Positions 23,691 to 34,300 of a stretch of 64,000 nucleotides of DNA are shown piece by piece. Numbering within the stretch: position 1 is the stretch's first letter; the number at the start of each line of letters is the position of its first letter. This DNA is from Ananas comosus (Eukaryota > Streptophyta > Magnoliopsida > Poales > Bromeliaceae): the NCBI RefSeq assembly GCF_001540865.1, contig NC_033635.1, positions 10,047,565 through 10,111,564 on the forward strand. Reading direction: 5' to 3'. The notes beneath the pieces are model-generated. The model worked only from the letters and a program-made list of their open reading frames with translations, ran no database searches and had not been told where the DNA came from. Both the position numbers and the translations under genes were made by a program.

Positions 23691-23838
23691 GGCTCAACTC
23701 GTGTTCGGCTCGATATTTGGCTCGCTCGAGCTCGGCTCGAATTAATTTCAAACAAGCTTGAGTCTAAATTTAGGCTCGAAATTAATTTCAAGCCGAGCTT
23801 GAGTATTACTTGGCTCGCTCGAATTAAGCTCGAAAATC

Positions 23839-23876
<38 letters not shown>

Positions 23877-23877
23877 N

Positions 23878-23940
<63 letters not shown>
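23690..23940. repeat. hAT-like fragment running into a long (TA)n tract
   Basis: 'gtgttcggctcgatatttgg' and 'gaaattaatttcaagccgag' match the hAT family at 19007-19570 and 60670-60870. It ends in (TA)n from about 23842 to 23940, with an N at 23877. Confidence 0.7.
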
Positions 23941-23943
<3 letters not shown>

Positions 23944-23946
<3 letters not shown>

Positions 23947-24155
23947 GAGCTAGAATACGTTTAGAAGCACGAATCCCTTGGTGCTTCTAGGTTTCTAGTT
24001 CTTGGATCTATTCCTTAATTACTAATAACCCTTGGATCAAATATTATTCTACCTACTACCACCTACCACCATCATCCCAACCCTATATCTCTCCATCCAA
24101 GGGCTAAAAACTCAAAAGCACCACCCTCTTGGTACTTTTGAGAGTATTCTAGCTC

Positions 24156-24159
<4 letters not shown>
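23944..24159. mobile_element. Short foldback element between (TA)n and (CT)n, 216 bp
   Basis: Ends ATTGAGCTAGAATAC and GTATTCTAGCTCAACT are inverted repeats. The interior has 'ttagaagcacgaatcccttg' and its partial inverse. (TA)n lies on the left and (CT)n(TA)n on the right. A relative is at 34297-34520. Confidence 0.75.
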
Positions 24160-24225
<66 letters not shown>

Positions 24226-24230
<5 letters not shown>

Positions 24231-24386
24231 GCTATATTATTAATAGTACCAACACTCGCTATTAGGTTTTCGGCCTTTGGATGAAGGAATGTATAGTTAG
24301 AATGATAGTGATCTCCTAGCGTTGAGTGGGCGGTTAGTTGAATAATATGATCTAATGGCACAAAATTCGATAATATAGTATCCGGA

Positions 24387-24388
<2 letters not shown>
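24226..24388. mobile_element. Short foldback element in a microsatellite, 163 bp
   Basis: Starts AGTCTGCTATATTATTAATA and ends ATAGTATCCGGACT, flanked by (TA)n and (CT)n. Truncated relatives start AGTCCGGCTACTATACTAT (24426) and AGTCTGGCTATTATACTAT (about 24513). The last is cut off at about 24660 by the duplicated DnaJ segment. Confidence 0.65.
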
Positions 24389-24427
<39 letters not shown>

Positions 24428-24662
24428 GTCCGGCTACTATACTATCTATAGTACTAAGCGCTTTGTAGTATTGAGTTTTTTGCCGTTAGATCTGCCTATA
24501 TATATATATATAGAGTCTGGCTATTATACTATCGATAGTACCAAATATTTGGCGTTAGCTATCAAGTTTCTGCTGTTAGATCTATCCCTTTGGTCATTTT
24601 TTTATCCATTAGATCATAATATTCAACTAGCCACCCACTCAACCCTAGAGGGCTACAAATAT

Positions 24663-26230
24663 TTGGTCGCAACAATGCAAAACTTCAGCCAATAAGTTTC
24701 ATCAGATGACAATTGGTTGGATACAGTGGAGCAGAATACATAAATTGAATGCATTGTCTAATAAATTGTTAGTTTAGGTAGCTGGAGACAAAATGCGACC
24801 TCACTTTTTAGTGTTTTAATTCTATTACTTTGATTTTCATTTCAAAATTTCATCCTTATAGTTTTGATTGTAACACTTTAGTCCCTGAAATCTCTGTGTT
24901 GATTACACCCTCGGAGAAAAAAAATCTGCAATGTCGAGCATGCATTAGAAGTTGCATTTTGAATGATTATTGATTCTGGATACAAAGTTTCACGGGAATG
25001 ACTTGGTGGATGTCTTTGGTTATATTTAATAGAGTAAAATTTCATAAATTGAATAAATTGTCTAATACACTGTTAATTTGGGTAGCATTTAGTTTAAAAA
25101 AAAAAAATCTCACTTTTTTTTTTTTATTAAATATATTACTTTGACCTACATTTCAAAATTTCGTCCTCATAGTTTCAATGGTGACAAGTTATTCCCCGAA
25201 ATTTTACCTAAGTCCTTTTGTTAATCTAATTAATTACAAAATACAAAGTGGCGCCAATCAACACCATACATTAACATTCTATTGCAAAATTGAAAATCTG
25301 GGATGAAATAGGAATTTTGGTCAAACTTGAAGAAGAAATTTTCAGCATTGAAACTTTGAGGGCTGATCGTAAATCAGATCAAACTACAGGGGAATTAAAT
25401 CTGGGTCAAATTTCAGGTGTAATTGTGTAAATTTGTAAACAGCCCAAATATTTAACCATCTTCTATATCTTTGCGTGATTAAGTAGTAGTGTAACAAAAT
25501 CTTGTTTCATTATGCTCGCTAGCTTCTTTATTTAGTAATAAAATGCAAATATCTCCATTTGATTCTCCATGCATGTTGTAAAAATGATCTCAATTTATTG
25601 TCTATAAATTGAGCTGAACTATGTGTTAGCATCTTGCATGTTCTTTTTCAAGCTGCAGTATCATCCTGACATGAACAAGAGCCCAGGTGCGGAAGAAAAG
25701 TTCAAGGAGATCGATTAGTACTGCTGCATACGAGGTATTATTACCCCTACACAAGCTCTATCTGTATCATACATGTATACTTTTGCTTTTATATTTAAGT
25801 TTGGATCCTGTACTGGTGCGGTTGTAATGATGGTTGTTTCCCAACCTGCATTTCTGTGTGATTACTGTAATCTTTACATATTATGCTTAAGTAATATATA
25901 TATTGTTTCCTGGAAATGGAGTACGTCTTTCCCATGCATGTGCCATGTGGTGTTGTAACAAATCATTCTGTAAGGTGCTATCAGATGACGAGAAAATGGA
26001 GGACCAAATGTTGGCCCGCAAGGGGTAAAAGTGTTTTCTGCATTTCTTTATATCAAATGTTACTATCCTTTTTTCTTTAATTTTGTCTATGTTCTCTTCA
26101 TTTCCATGAGATTTCTGAAAGGTTGTTCATTTGTTGGGGCTGCAACTTGGATTTCGTTTAATCTGTCAACTCAACCTGATCAGTAGGTCAGATTGGGCTA
26201 TGCAATTTTGAAATCTGTTGTGGTGTAGAC
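24663..26230 (+). pseudogene. Truncated duplicate of the plastid DnaJ gene (intron 1 to intron 3)
   Basis: The text from TGGTCGCAACAATGCAAAAC matches the intact gene at 43303 onward. It covers most of intron 1, exon 2 (25659-25734), intron 2, exon 3 (25975-26024) and part of intron 3. Exon 2 encodes [17 protein letters not shown] but carries seven extra bases (GATCGATTAG) that shift the frame and create a stop. Exon 3 has lost 46 bases between 'gacgagaaa' and 'atggaggacc'. Exon 1 and everything after exon 3 are absent. It is the left-hand remnant of the segmental duplication, not a gene. It lacks the 979-bp insertion found in the intact copy (43981-44959). Confidence 0.92.
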
Positions 26231-26381
26231 CAACCGTCCCTAAAGCAAGTGGCAAAGGGCTTGGTGGTTGGTACCCGAGACCCAAGTTCGAATCCTAGTT
26301 GATTCACATTTCTGGCTAAGTTTATTTCTAAATGAAATAAACGAAGCGGATAGCGTGCTACCTATCTCTCAAAAAAAAAAA
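26231..26381 (+). mobile_element. tRNA-derived SINE
   Basis: The head contains an A-box-like stretch around 'aagcaagtggcaaagggc' and a B box AAGTTCGAATCC about 45 bp later. The body is 'ttgattcacatttctggcta' and the end is 'ctatctctc' plus eleven As. This is the RNA polymerase III promoter layout of plant SINEs. It sits inside the end of a MITE (next entry), so it is younger. A second family member is at 29531-30273. Confidence 0.85.
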
Positions 26382-26606
26382 CTTATTTAAGTGCTGTCGT
26401 ACGGGATCGTGCCGAAAACTTATCGACATGGCACGACATGTGTCGGGCCGTACCGATGAGTGCCAGTCACAAAAAATACATGTATGCTGATACGTAATGG
26501 CATCACGTATTTATTTTCTTCAGCAACAAGATTTTCTAATTGTTTATTATGTATTTTTTTCAAATCTTTTGAATTTAATTGAGAAATTACTAAGTAATTT
26601 TTAAAA
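26382..26606 (-). mobile_element. hAT-like MITE (CAAGGATTTAAGTGCC family), truncated copy in the DnaJ duplicate
   Basis: 'atttaagtgctgtcgtacgg', 'aaaacttatcgacatggcac' and 'gtaccgatgagtgccagtca' match the complete element at 45847-46189 in the corresponding intron of the intact gene. So this MITE was there before the duplication. Its first bases are separated from the rest by the SINE, and it breaks off at about 26606. Confidence 0.8.
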
Positions 26607-26609
26607 AAA

Positions 26610-26951
26610 GAGAGTTTAAAGGGTGATGATGGAAATTTTGTAATCAAGATCAAGAGTGTAGATCTTATTCTAAATAGTTTAAAGAATTTTCTAACCAAAA
26701 TTCAATTGATTTGGATAGCTTTACACCGTTAAACGAGAAAACGTCTCATATTTATCATTAAAATTACAAATTTTGAAACCCTTTGATTATTAGGTCAATG
26801 ATATCGAAATGATTTGAAATTTTATTTCTAGATACTTCAAGTGGTATAGATCACGTTTAACGGTGCCGATCGTCAATTTAAAGGCTCCATCATCGAAAAC
26901 AAATGGGTGGCAACAGAGCCGGTTTGCTACCGATAGCATTATAGCTCAACT
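26610..26951. mobile_element. TA-flanked foldback element, 5'-truncated
   Basis: The right half matches the right half of 26990-27514: 'cgtttaacggtgccgatcgt', 'ccatcatcgaaaacaaatgg', 'gctaccgatagcattatagc'. It ends at a (TA)n tract. Confidence 0.65.
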
Positions 26952-26956
26952 TTATA

Positions 26957-26989
<33 letters not shown>

Positions 26990-26993
<4 letters not shown>

Positions 26994-27512
26994 TAGCTAG
27001 AATACTATCGGTAGCAAACGGGCTCCGTTGCCACTCATTTGTTTTCGATATTGGAGCCTCCAAATTGACTATCGGCATCGTTGAACATGATTTATACCAC
27101 TTGAAATATCTAAAAACTAAATTTCATAGTTTTTCGATATTATTCTCTTGTCCATCAAGTGGACACAAAATGAGCGGCTACAATACTGATAGGAATATTG
27201 TAATCAAAATCGAGAGTATAGATCTCATTCTAAATAATTTAAAAATTTTCTAACAAAAATTTAATCGATTTGGATATCTTTATACCGTTAAACGAAAAAG
27301 CGTCTCATATCGACTATTAAAATTACAAATTTTGAAACCCTTTGATCATTAGGTTAATTAATGCTGTCGAAAAGATTTGAAATTTAATTTCTAGATATTT
27401 TAAATGGTATAAATCATGTTTAACAATTCCGATCGTCGATTTGGATTCTCTATCATCGAAAACAAATGGATGGCAACGGAATTCGTTTATTATCGATAGC
27501 ATTCCAGCTCAA

Positions 27513-27514
<2 letters not shown>
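26990..27514. mobile_element. Foldback element inserted in (TA)n
   Basis: Ends AGTTTAGCTAGAATACTATC and the inverted 'cgatagcattccagctcaact'. Sub-terminal text is 'atttgttttcgatattggag' and its inverse. (TA)n lies on both sides. Non-coding. Confidence 0.75.
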
Positions 27515-27548
<34 letters not shown>

Positions 27549-27769
27549 AGTAAAAAGATCATTTTATCCGTTAATTTTGTCAACAGGAAGATATATTTAT
27601 AGATGAAATGATTATTGGAGAAATAAATTTTATAACTTTAAGTTATGCAAAAATATATTTTTTATTTGATATTTTTGTAAGAATCCATGTGCAATTATCC
27701 CTAATGGATTTGTGCCTCGCGCAATTATTTGACTTTTTCCTACAACAAAGCATTTACGGCGAAAATCGC

Positions 27770-27858
27770 CACGTGGCGAAAAACGAATGGCTGTAGGTGT
27801 ACGACGGGGCCGCATGCGTGCACGCATTTGATCCAACCTGTAGTCAACGGTACACGTG
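27770..27858 (+). promoter_or_regulatory. G-box/ABRE pair upstream of caleosin copy 2
   Basis: CGCCACGTGGCG (core 27770-27775) and TACACGTGTCG (core 27853-27858), with GCATGCGTGCACGCA between, match the block at 12796-12878. CCACGTGGC is the canonical ABA-response element. It lies 1.1-1.2 kb before the ATG of copy 2. Confidence 0.6.
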
Positions 27859-28004
27859 TCGTACACCCGAACTGCCACGCAACTGCTCGGAATGATCCCC
27901 CACACGCCGCTACAATTCTATTTAAAACAATTTTTAGTACTACGCTAACGTGTCAAAAACATCAAAAATTAAAGCATTTGAAGCACCACGGGTAGGGATG
28001 TGAA

Positions 28005-28460
28005 TGGATACAAATATTTAAAATTTTATTCGAATTCAAATTCAAACATAACAGATTTATTCGATGCTAAATATATATAATTTTCAATATGAATGTCAAA
28101 AAAAAAAAAATCGTCGGATATAGAAGAATTCGGATATAGATTTTGACTGTATCAGATCTAAACCCGAATTTATTTTACATTATATATAATATAAATATAT
28201 ACATTTGATGCAATTTGAATTTGTATTTTAAAAATTGAGATTTATTGTAATATATTTTGAAATATTAAAAAGAGAAATACTTATTTCGGATTCGGATTCA
28301 GGTTTCAGGTTCGGGTTATTAAAAAAATCTGCCTGGAATCAGGCATCGTTTTTTTTCTTCAAGTTGTCTGGATTTGCTAAAAATTCGTTCCTGCTCTAAT
28401 TCACTCCGTTCAATAAAAATTAGTCTCGCTCAAATCCGCCCTCTCCCGCCCAGGATATGT
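28005..28460. mobile_element. hAT-like MITE upstream of caleosin copy 2
   Basis: Starts GTAGGGATGTGAATGG and includes 'aacccgaattta' and 'ggattcggattcaggtttc'. The tail 'tcaaatccgccctctcccgcc' parallels the text before copy 1. Ends are not precise. Confidence 0.5.
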
Positions 28461-28793
28461 TAGCTATTAATTATTGAGCTAAAATAGCTCAAACTTTCTG
28501 CCCTATAACAATAGGTTTAGAGACTAATAAGTTGAGCTGAATAAGTCTAATAAGTTGAGTGAAAGAGTGGTCCACAAGAGACCTAACGATAAGAGACCCA
28601 ACAATAAATCCAACGTCCAGATGGATTGAGTCAGATCGAAAATCGCAAGCGCTGTGGTTGAGCTCTTAAGTGCGATTGATATGTCATTCCTATTAGTATA
28701 GCTGGTTGGCGTTTACGATCCACAAGATCTGCTGCCTCGTTTGCATCACTATCAGCGATACCATGGGTGGCCACCCGCACGCAAACCATGACT

Positions 28794-28862
28794 CTCTCTC
28801 TCTCTCTATATATAGAGAGAGAGACTCTCTCTCTATATATAGAGAGAGAGAGACTCTCTCTC

Positions 28863-28902
<40 letters not shown>
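28794..28902. repeat. Triple (CT)n-TATATA-(AG)n palindrome at the promoter of caleosin copy 2
   Basis: Three successive blocks of CTCTCTCT-TATA-AGAGAGAG replace the simple TATA region of copy 1. Each block is self-complementary. The leader 'gttgtgaagtgctttct' follows directly, so this tract occupies the core-promoter position. Confidence 0.8.
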
Positions 28903-28903
<1 letters not shown>

Positions 28904-28986
28904 GTGAAGTGCTTTCTAATTCACTTCTAATTCACGTAGATTGAATCTTATTATAATTTGAGAGATAGAGGAAGAAAGGAGGAGGA

Positions 28987-30689
28987 ATGGACTGCAGGAG
29001 CGATGCATCTTTGGCGACAGAAGCCGCCGGCGCTCCGGTGACGAAGGAACGAAAGCTCAACCTCGACCTCCAGCAGGAGCTCCCTAAACCATGTATGTAA
29101 ATTCGGCCCCTCCTATCTTTCTGTCTCTTCTTCTCTCTATATCTCGATCTCGATCTCAATCTCGATCTCTATCTCGAGAAGTTACTACCGGTGCTTAGGG
29201 CTGGCAATCCAGCTTGCTGTTCGCGAGTCGGCTTTTGTTTGGCTCGAAGTGAGTTCGAGATCGATCGCTCATTTAATAAATAAGTCGAAAACGAGTTGAA
29301 TTTTTTTTCTCTCGAAATCGTAGTGAGCCAGACACGAGGCTCGATATAGCTCAAATACTATATATATTATAAACTTTTAACTCTTTGAATTTTGAGCTAT
29401 TCCAAATGTAAAGAAACTCATATTTTATGAATTTCAATTATTAGGGTAAAATTCTGATTTTTTTAAAATATTTTTTTTTCTAACTTTACACTCAGTACGT
29501 AGTAGTGTAAAATTACAATACTATATATATCGACCGTTCTTAGCGCAAGCGGCAAAGGGCAGGAAGGAAGCTAGGATTCAATCTCGTGGGGGGCCAAAAT
29601 ATATTCAAGTAGAAGCTTTAGTAATAAATAATACACAAGATTTTCCCTAATTGAAAAATTTTTACAAAAACATTATTAATTAAATAAATAATGTAAAAGC
29701 ATGAACTTTATTTTTTTATTATATTATTACATTAAAATAACATAGAAAATTTACTAAATCTAACAGTAATTTTTTAATTTTTTAGTAAATAAAATTAACA
29801 TAGCTATTAAATTTGGTGCAATCCTTGATTTAGTCAAATAAAAGTTTAAAAAATTATTAAATAAAATTTTTAGAGTAGAGAAATACATTACAAAATACTC
29901 TACAAGCAAGAGGGTCTTAATATATTTTCACCCATAAAAAAAAGTATACCGATTAGAGGAAGAGAGAGAGAGAGAGAGACAGTTATATTGGCACCATACT
30001 ATTAAGTGAATATTAAAAATTAGGGGTGCCAAAGCTACCCATGCCCACAAAAAAAAAAAAGAACACTGAAGGACCATTAAGCAAATATTGAGAAGTTGAG
30101 GGGGGCCATGGCCATCTTGGGCCTCCACATAGCTCCGTCCCTGGCGAAGTGATTGGTTGTTGGTACCCGATGTCTCAAGTTCAAATTCTAATTGATTCAC
30201 ATTTCCAGTTAAGTTTATTTCTAAATAAAATAAATGAAGCGGGCAACATGTTAACTATCTTTCAAAAAAAAAATAAAACTATCTTCTATACATATTATAT
30301 ATTATTTCTCATGAAGTTTGCCACGTGGCAATTCCTCTTTTATCCCCCCCTTCTCACTCTCTGATGCTGCGCATTTCCACTTCATCTCTACCCGATGCTT
30401 TGTCTTCCCATCTGCTCACTTTCTAATTAATATATTCACATGATCCATTTTTATCTAAACAAATCATTTTTTTTAAAAAAATATCTATTTGCTGTTGTAA
30501 TTTTTATTATTGATATATATAATTTATTTGCTGTTGTAATTTTTACTACATTTGTATATATATCTATTTTATATTTTCTATTTGTATCTATTTATGTTTC
30601 ATTACAAGTCAAAAAATTTTAAAATTTTAATTTTGTCAATCTTTTATCTTTTATAGCATTAGCCCATCGCAATGTAGGGATAACATCAC

Positions 30690-30760
<71 letters not shown>

Positions 30761-33656
30761 AGGCTACTATACTATATATCTATAGTACCGTGCTCCGGTA
30801 CTATAGTGTTGGTTTTCGATCTTAAGACATTCAAATCAATGATCCACACCGATAAAACTGATTTAGGGTATTTAAAGTTTCTAGAAATAAAATTTTATAT
30901 TTTTTCGACATAGTTTACTTTATGATCAAACTATTTCAAAATTATCAATTTTCAATGGCTATTATGACAAGTTTGGAGTTTAACGGTGTAGAAGAATCTA
31001 AATTTCTTCAAATTTTGATAGAAAATACTTTAAACTATATAGATTAAGGTTAACATTTTTTATCTTGAATTTAAAAGTCCTATACTCAAATTTTAAAGAT
31101 TATTCAATTTTCACCGTCCATTTTGATATAATTTATTTACTAAGTAAACGATATCGAAAAAAACCAAAATTTTATTTCTAAGACATTCATATACCCTAGA
31201 TCATATTTAACGGTGTGGATCGTTGATTTGAACGCCCTAAGATCGAAAACAAACACTATAGTACCGGAGCTCTATACTATAGATAGTATAGCAGTCTAAT
31301 TCTATACACACACACACTTTTGGAAGATACATACCAAACCTGGGCACTCAAAACCCTTATCTTGATCGATCATCGATCCCAATTATTTATCCGAAGTACT
31401 CATTTGACATGGTGCTACAGTAGGAGTACTGTACCATCACGACCTTTTGGAGTTAGGTAAACCCTAATATGTTCAAAATGTGATCCACTGCTTCTGCAAA
31501 GTACAATGAATTCAAAGTACGTAGTGATGTGTTTGCGTAGCTACTTGCCTGATCTATTAATAATAATAATAAAAAAGGTACACAAACAANCCTTTAGTTT
31601 TTAAGTCATTTAATTATTTACTCCCAAATAATAAGAAAAATAAGAGAACTTCAATTTTACAACTATACAAAGAAGCATTAACGAAAAAATACTTTTATCT
31701 GAATTCTAGCTCACCTAAAAGCCTACTTCCATTTAAAATTTCACCTTCGGAGAAACAAATATATCCTAAACCGAATAACCAAACATAACCGACTCATCCT
31801 CGTCGGTTCGGTTCGATTTTATATATTCCTTTGGTTTGGACCGGTTTATAAGGGTGAAAATAGAAAAACCCAAATTTAACCCTATCTACAGCTACTTGTG
31901 GAGACTAACAACAGCTTTCCAAATTGTACTATACTTTTATAGCGCATGTTTGTTTCATCGGAAGTGAAAGGATGTGCAGTTATTTTCGATCGTAAAAATT
32001 AACTTTTGTTGTTTAATTTGTCATAAATTAAATTTGTCCATAACACCACATTTTTAAAATATCATAATTGATTTCACCTACTTTGATGCCAAAGTCAACA
32101 ACAAGAGAGAAAGCATGTAAGAAAAATCAAAAGAAAAGGAACTGCTATAATTATTTTCAATCATAAATACCGACTATTGTTGTAAAAATTGTCTTAAATA
32201 AAATAAATAAAAAATAGTGGGATAATTATAATTCTAATGCCATTAACTTTCTATCAAGTAAATAATGGAGATTATTTTTTTCTCATGACAAAATCACTTA
32301 CGGCTGAATAAGCCCTTAATTTCCAAGTGAAAATTAATAAAATAGTAACTACACATTTTATTTTTATTTTTATTTTTTTTCGACGGTGCAGATCTAGCGC
32401 GGGCACTGGTGGCAGTTGATCCGAGCCATCCAAATGGAACAGAAGGGTGGGACAACCGTAACATGAGCGTGCTCCAGCAACACGTAGCATTTTTCGATCG
32501 AAATGGGGATGGAAAAGTGTATCCATGGGAAACATACCAAGGTATATCAAAAGATGTTGTTTAAGGAGTCCGGGGATAAAACTTTAGTGGGAAGCTCTCC
32601 AACGACGTGTCACTGGAGAGCTTCCGATCTGCTATAATGCATAGAATTTTTAAATCATAGAGAGAATGTTTATAATAGATGAATACAGATAAAAATGACA
32701 CATGACGAAACAAGATGTCGTTGGAAACCTCCCTACTATAAAGTTATTTTCTAAAGTCGAGTAGTTAGTGGTGAGCACTATTGGGTTCAATATGAATTAC
32801 CGAATGAAACTAACCGAAGTAGGTCGGTTTGGTTTAGTTTTACATATACTCGGTTCGATTTGGTTCTAAGGGTTAAAAATCAAAATAGCTGTGATAAACT
32901 GAATAAAAAGAAATTTTGGTAATTCAAATAACTGAATGAAACTTAAATTACAAAAAATAATAGATTAGTTTTAATAATAATTGTGAAACAACCGTTGTAC
33001 TCTAAAAGCTTAAGCTTAGCTCTATAAGCTTAAGCTTTTAGAGTACAACGGTTGTTTCACATGGTATCAGAGTAAAAGGTCCTGAGTTCGAGTCATACCC
33101 TTAGTTAGTAAATTCGCGAATAATACGCGAATTATTCGTGAATTTTTGAATAGCCGAATTAAACGGCAGTAAACGTATTTTTCCCAAAAGTGCGAAAAAA
33201 ACGTGTTTTTTTCTCCAAAAATAATTATCAGTGAATTATTCTTGATTCGCGAATAATTCGCTCAAATAAACGGCCCGCGAGTCGGATACGCTCGTCGTCG
33301 TCCTTCTCCACCGCCGCCCTGGCGGCGCTGGGAGCAAGAGGGCCGCAGCTACAGTTCCGGCCTCGCCCGACGCCGTCCGCTTTCGCCCAAAAAAAGGGCT
33401 CGCGAGTCGGCGACACTCGTCATCGTCGTCCTCCGCCGCCGCCCTGGCCGGCGCCGGGAGCAAGAGGGCCGTGACTACGGTTCCCATCTCGCTCGACGCC
33501 GTCCACGACTCTGCGTACCGTCCGCAGGAATAAAAAATCAACAGGAAAAAGGCGCGGTGTTGCGCCCCGAACGGAGGCAAGGGCACGCACGGTCCACGAG
33601 GCCACGTCGGCATCGTGGACCGGATAAGAGGGAGGTCCATGTTAGACCTCCCTCTC

Positions 33657-33703
<47 letters not shown>

Positions 33704-34251
33704 CAGGGCTGCTGTGCTCTCAGGAGCACGGAGCCCTCCGTGCTTCTGAGTCGTTTTCGATGATGGAATTTCCGAATCGACGATCGGCTCCGTTAGACTT
33801 GATCTAGCATATTTGAAGTTTCTAGAAAATAATTTTTGCAATTTTTCGATATCATTTACCTAGCAATCGAAAGGATTCAATATCAATAATTTTTAACGGC
33901 TGAAAATAAAAATCATATAAAAAGTGGTGATATAGCATTAAAATTTTTGATCAGAAATATTGACCTTGTTGTAGATAGTATAAAAAATTTTGTATCAAAA
34001 TTTCATCTGATTTGAATACTTCTACACCGTTAAACTTGAAAACGGCAGATATCAACCATTAAAAATTATTGATTTTGAATCTTTCGATCACTAGGTAAAT
34101 GATATCAAAAAATCGCAAAAATTATTTTCTAGAAACTTCAAATACCCTAGATCAAGTCTAACGGAGCCGATCGTCGATTCGAAAATTCCATCATCGAAAA
34201 CGGCTCAAGAGCACGGAGGCCTCCGTACTCCTGAGAGCATAGCAGCCCTAC

Positions 34252-34300
<49 letters not shown>

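Noticed and set aside
23840..24230. CRISPR-like alternation of repeats and unique segments
   Set aside because: The repeats are (TA)n and (CT)n microsatellites of variable length in a plant genome, and the unique pieces are foldback elements.
26231..26300. Possible tRNA gene (A and B box)
   Set aside because: It cannot fold into a full tRNA, is followed by a SINE body and poly-A, and has a second dispersed copy at 29531.
31310..31590. Possible exon between a foldback element and the N at 31590
   Set aside because: No open frame with splice sites and no family resemblance. It is intron 1 DNA of caleosin copy 2.
33236..33841. 201-residue minus-strand frame
   Set aside because: It crosses a (TA)n tract, giving a YIYIYI run, and a foldback end. 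No homology recognised.
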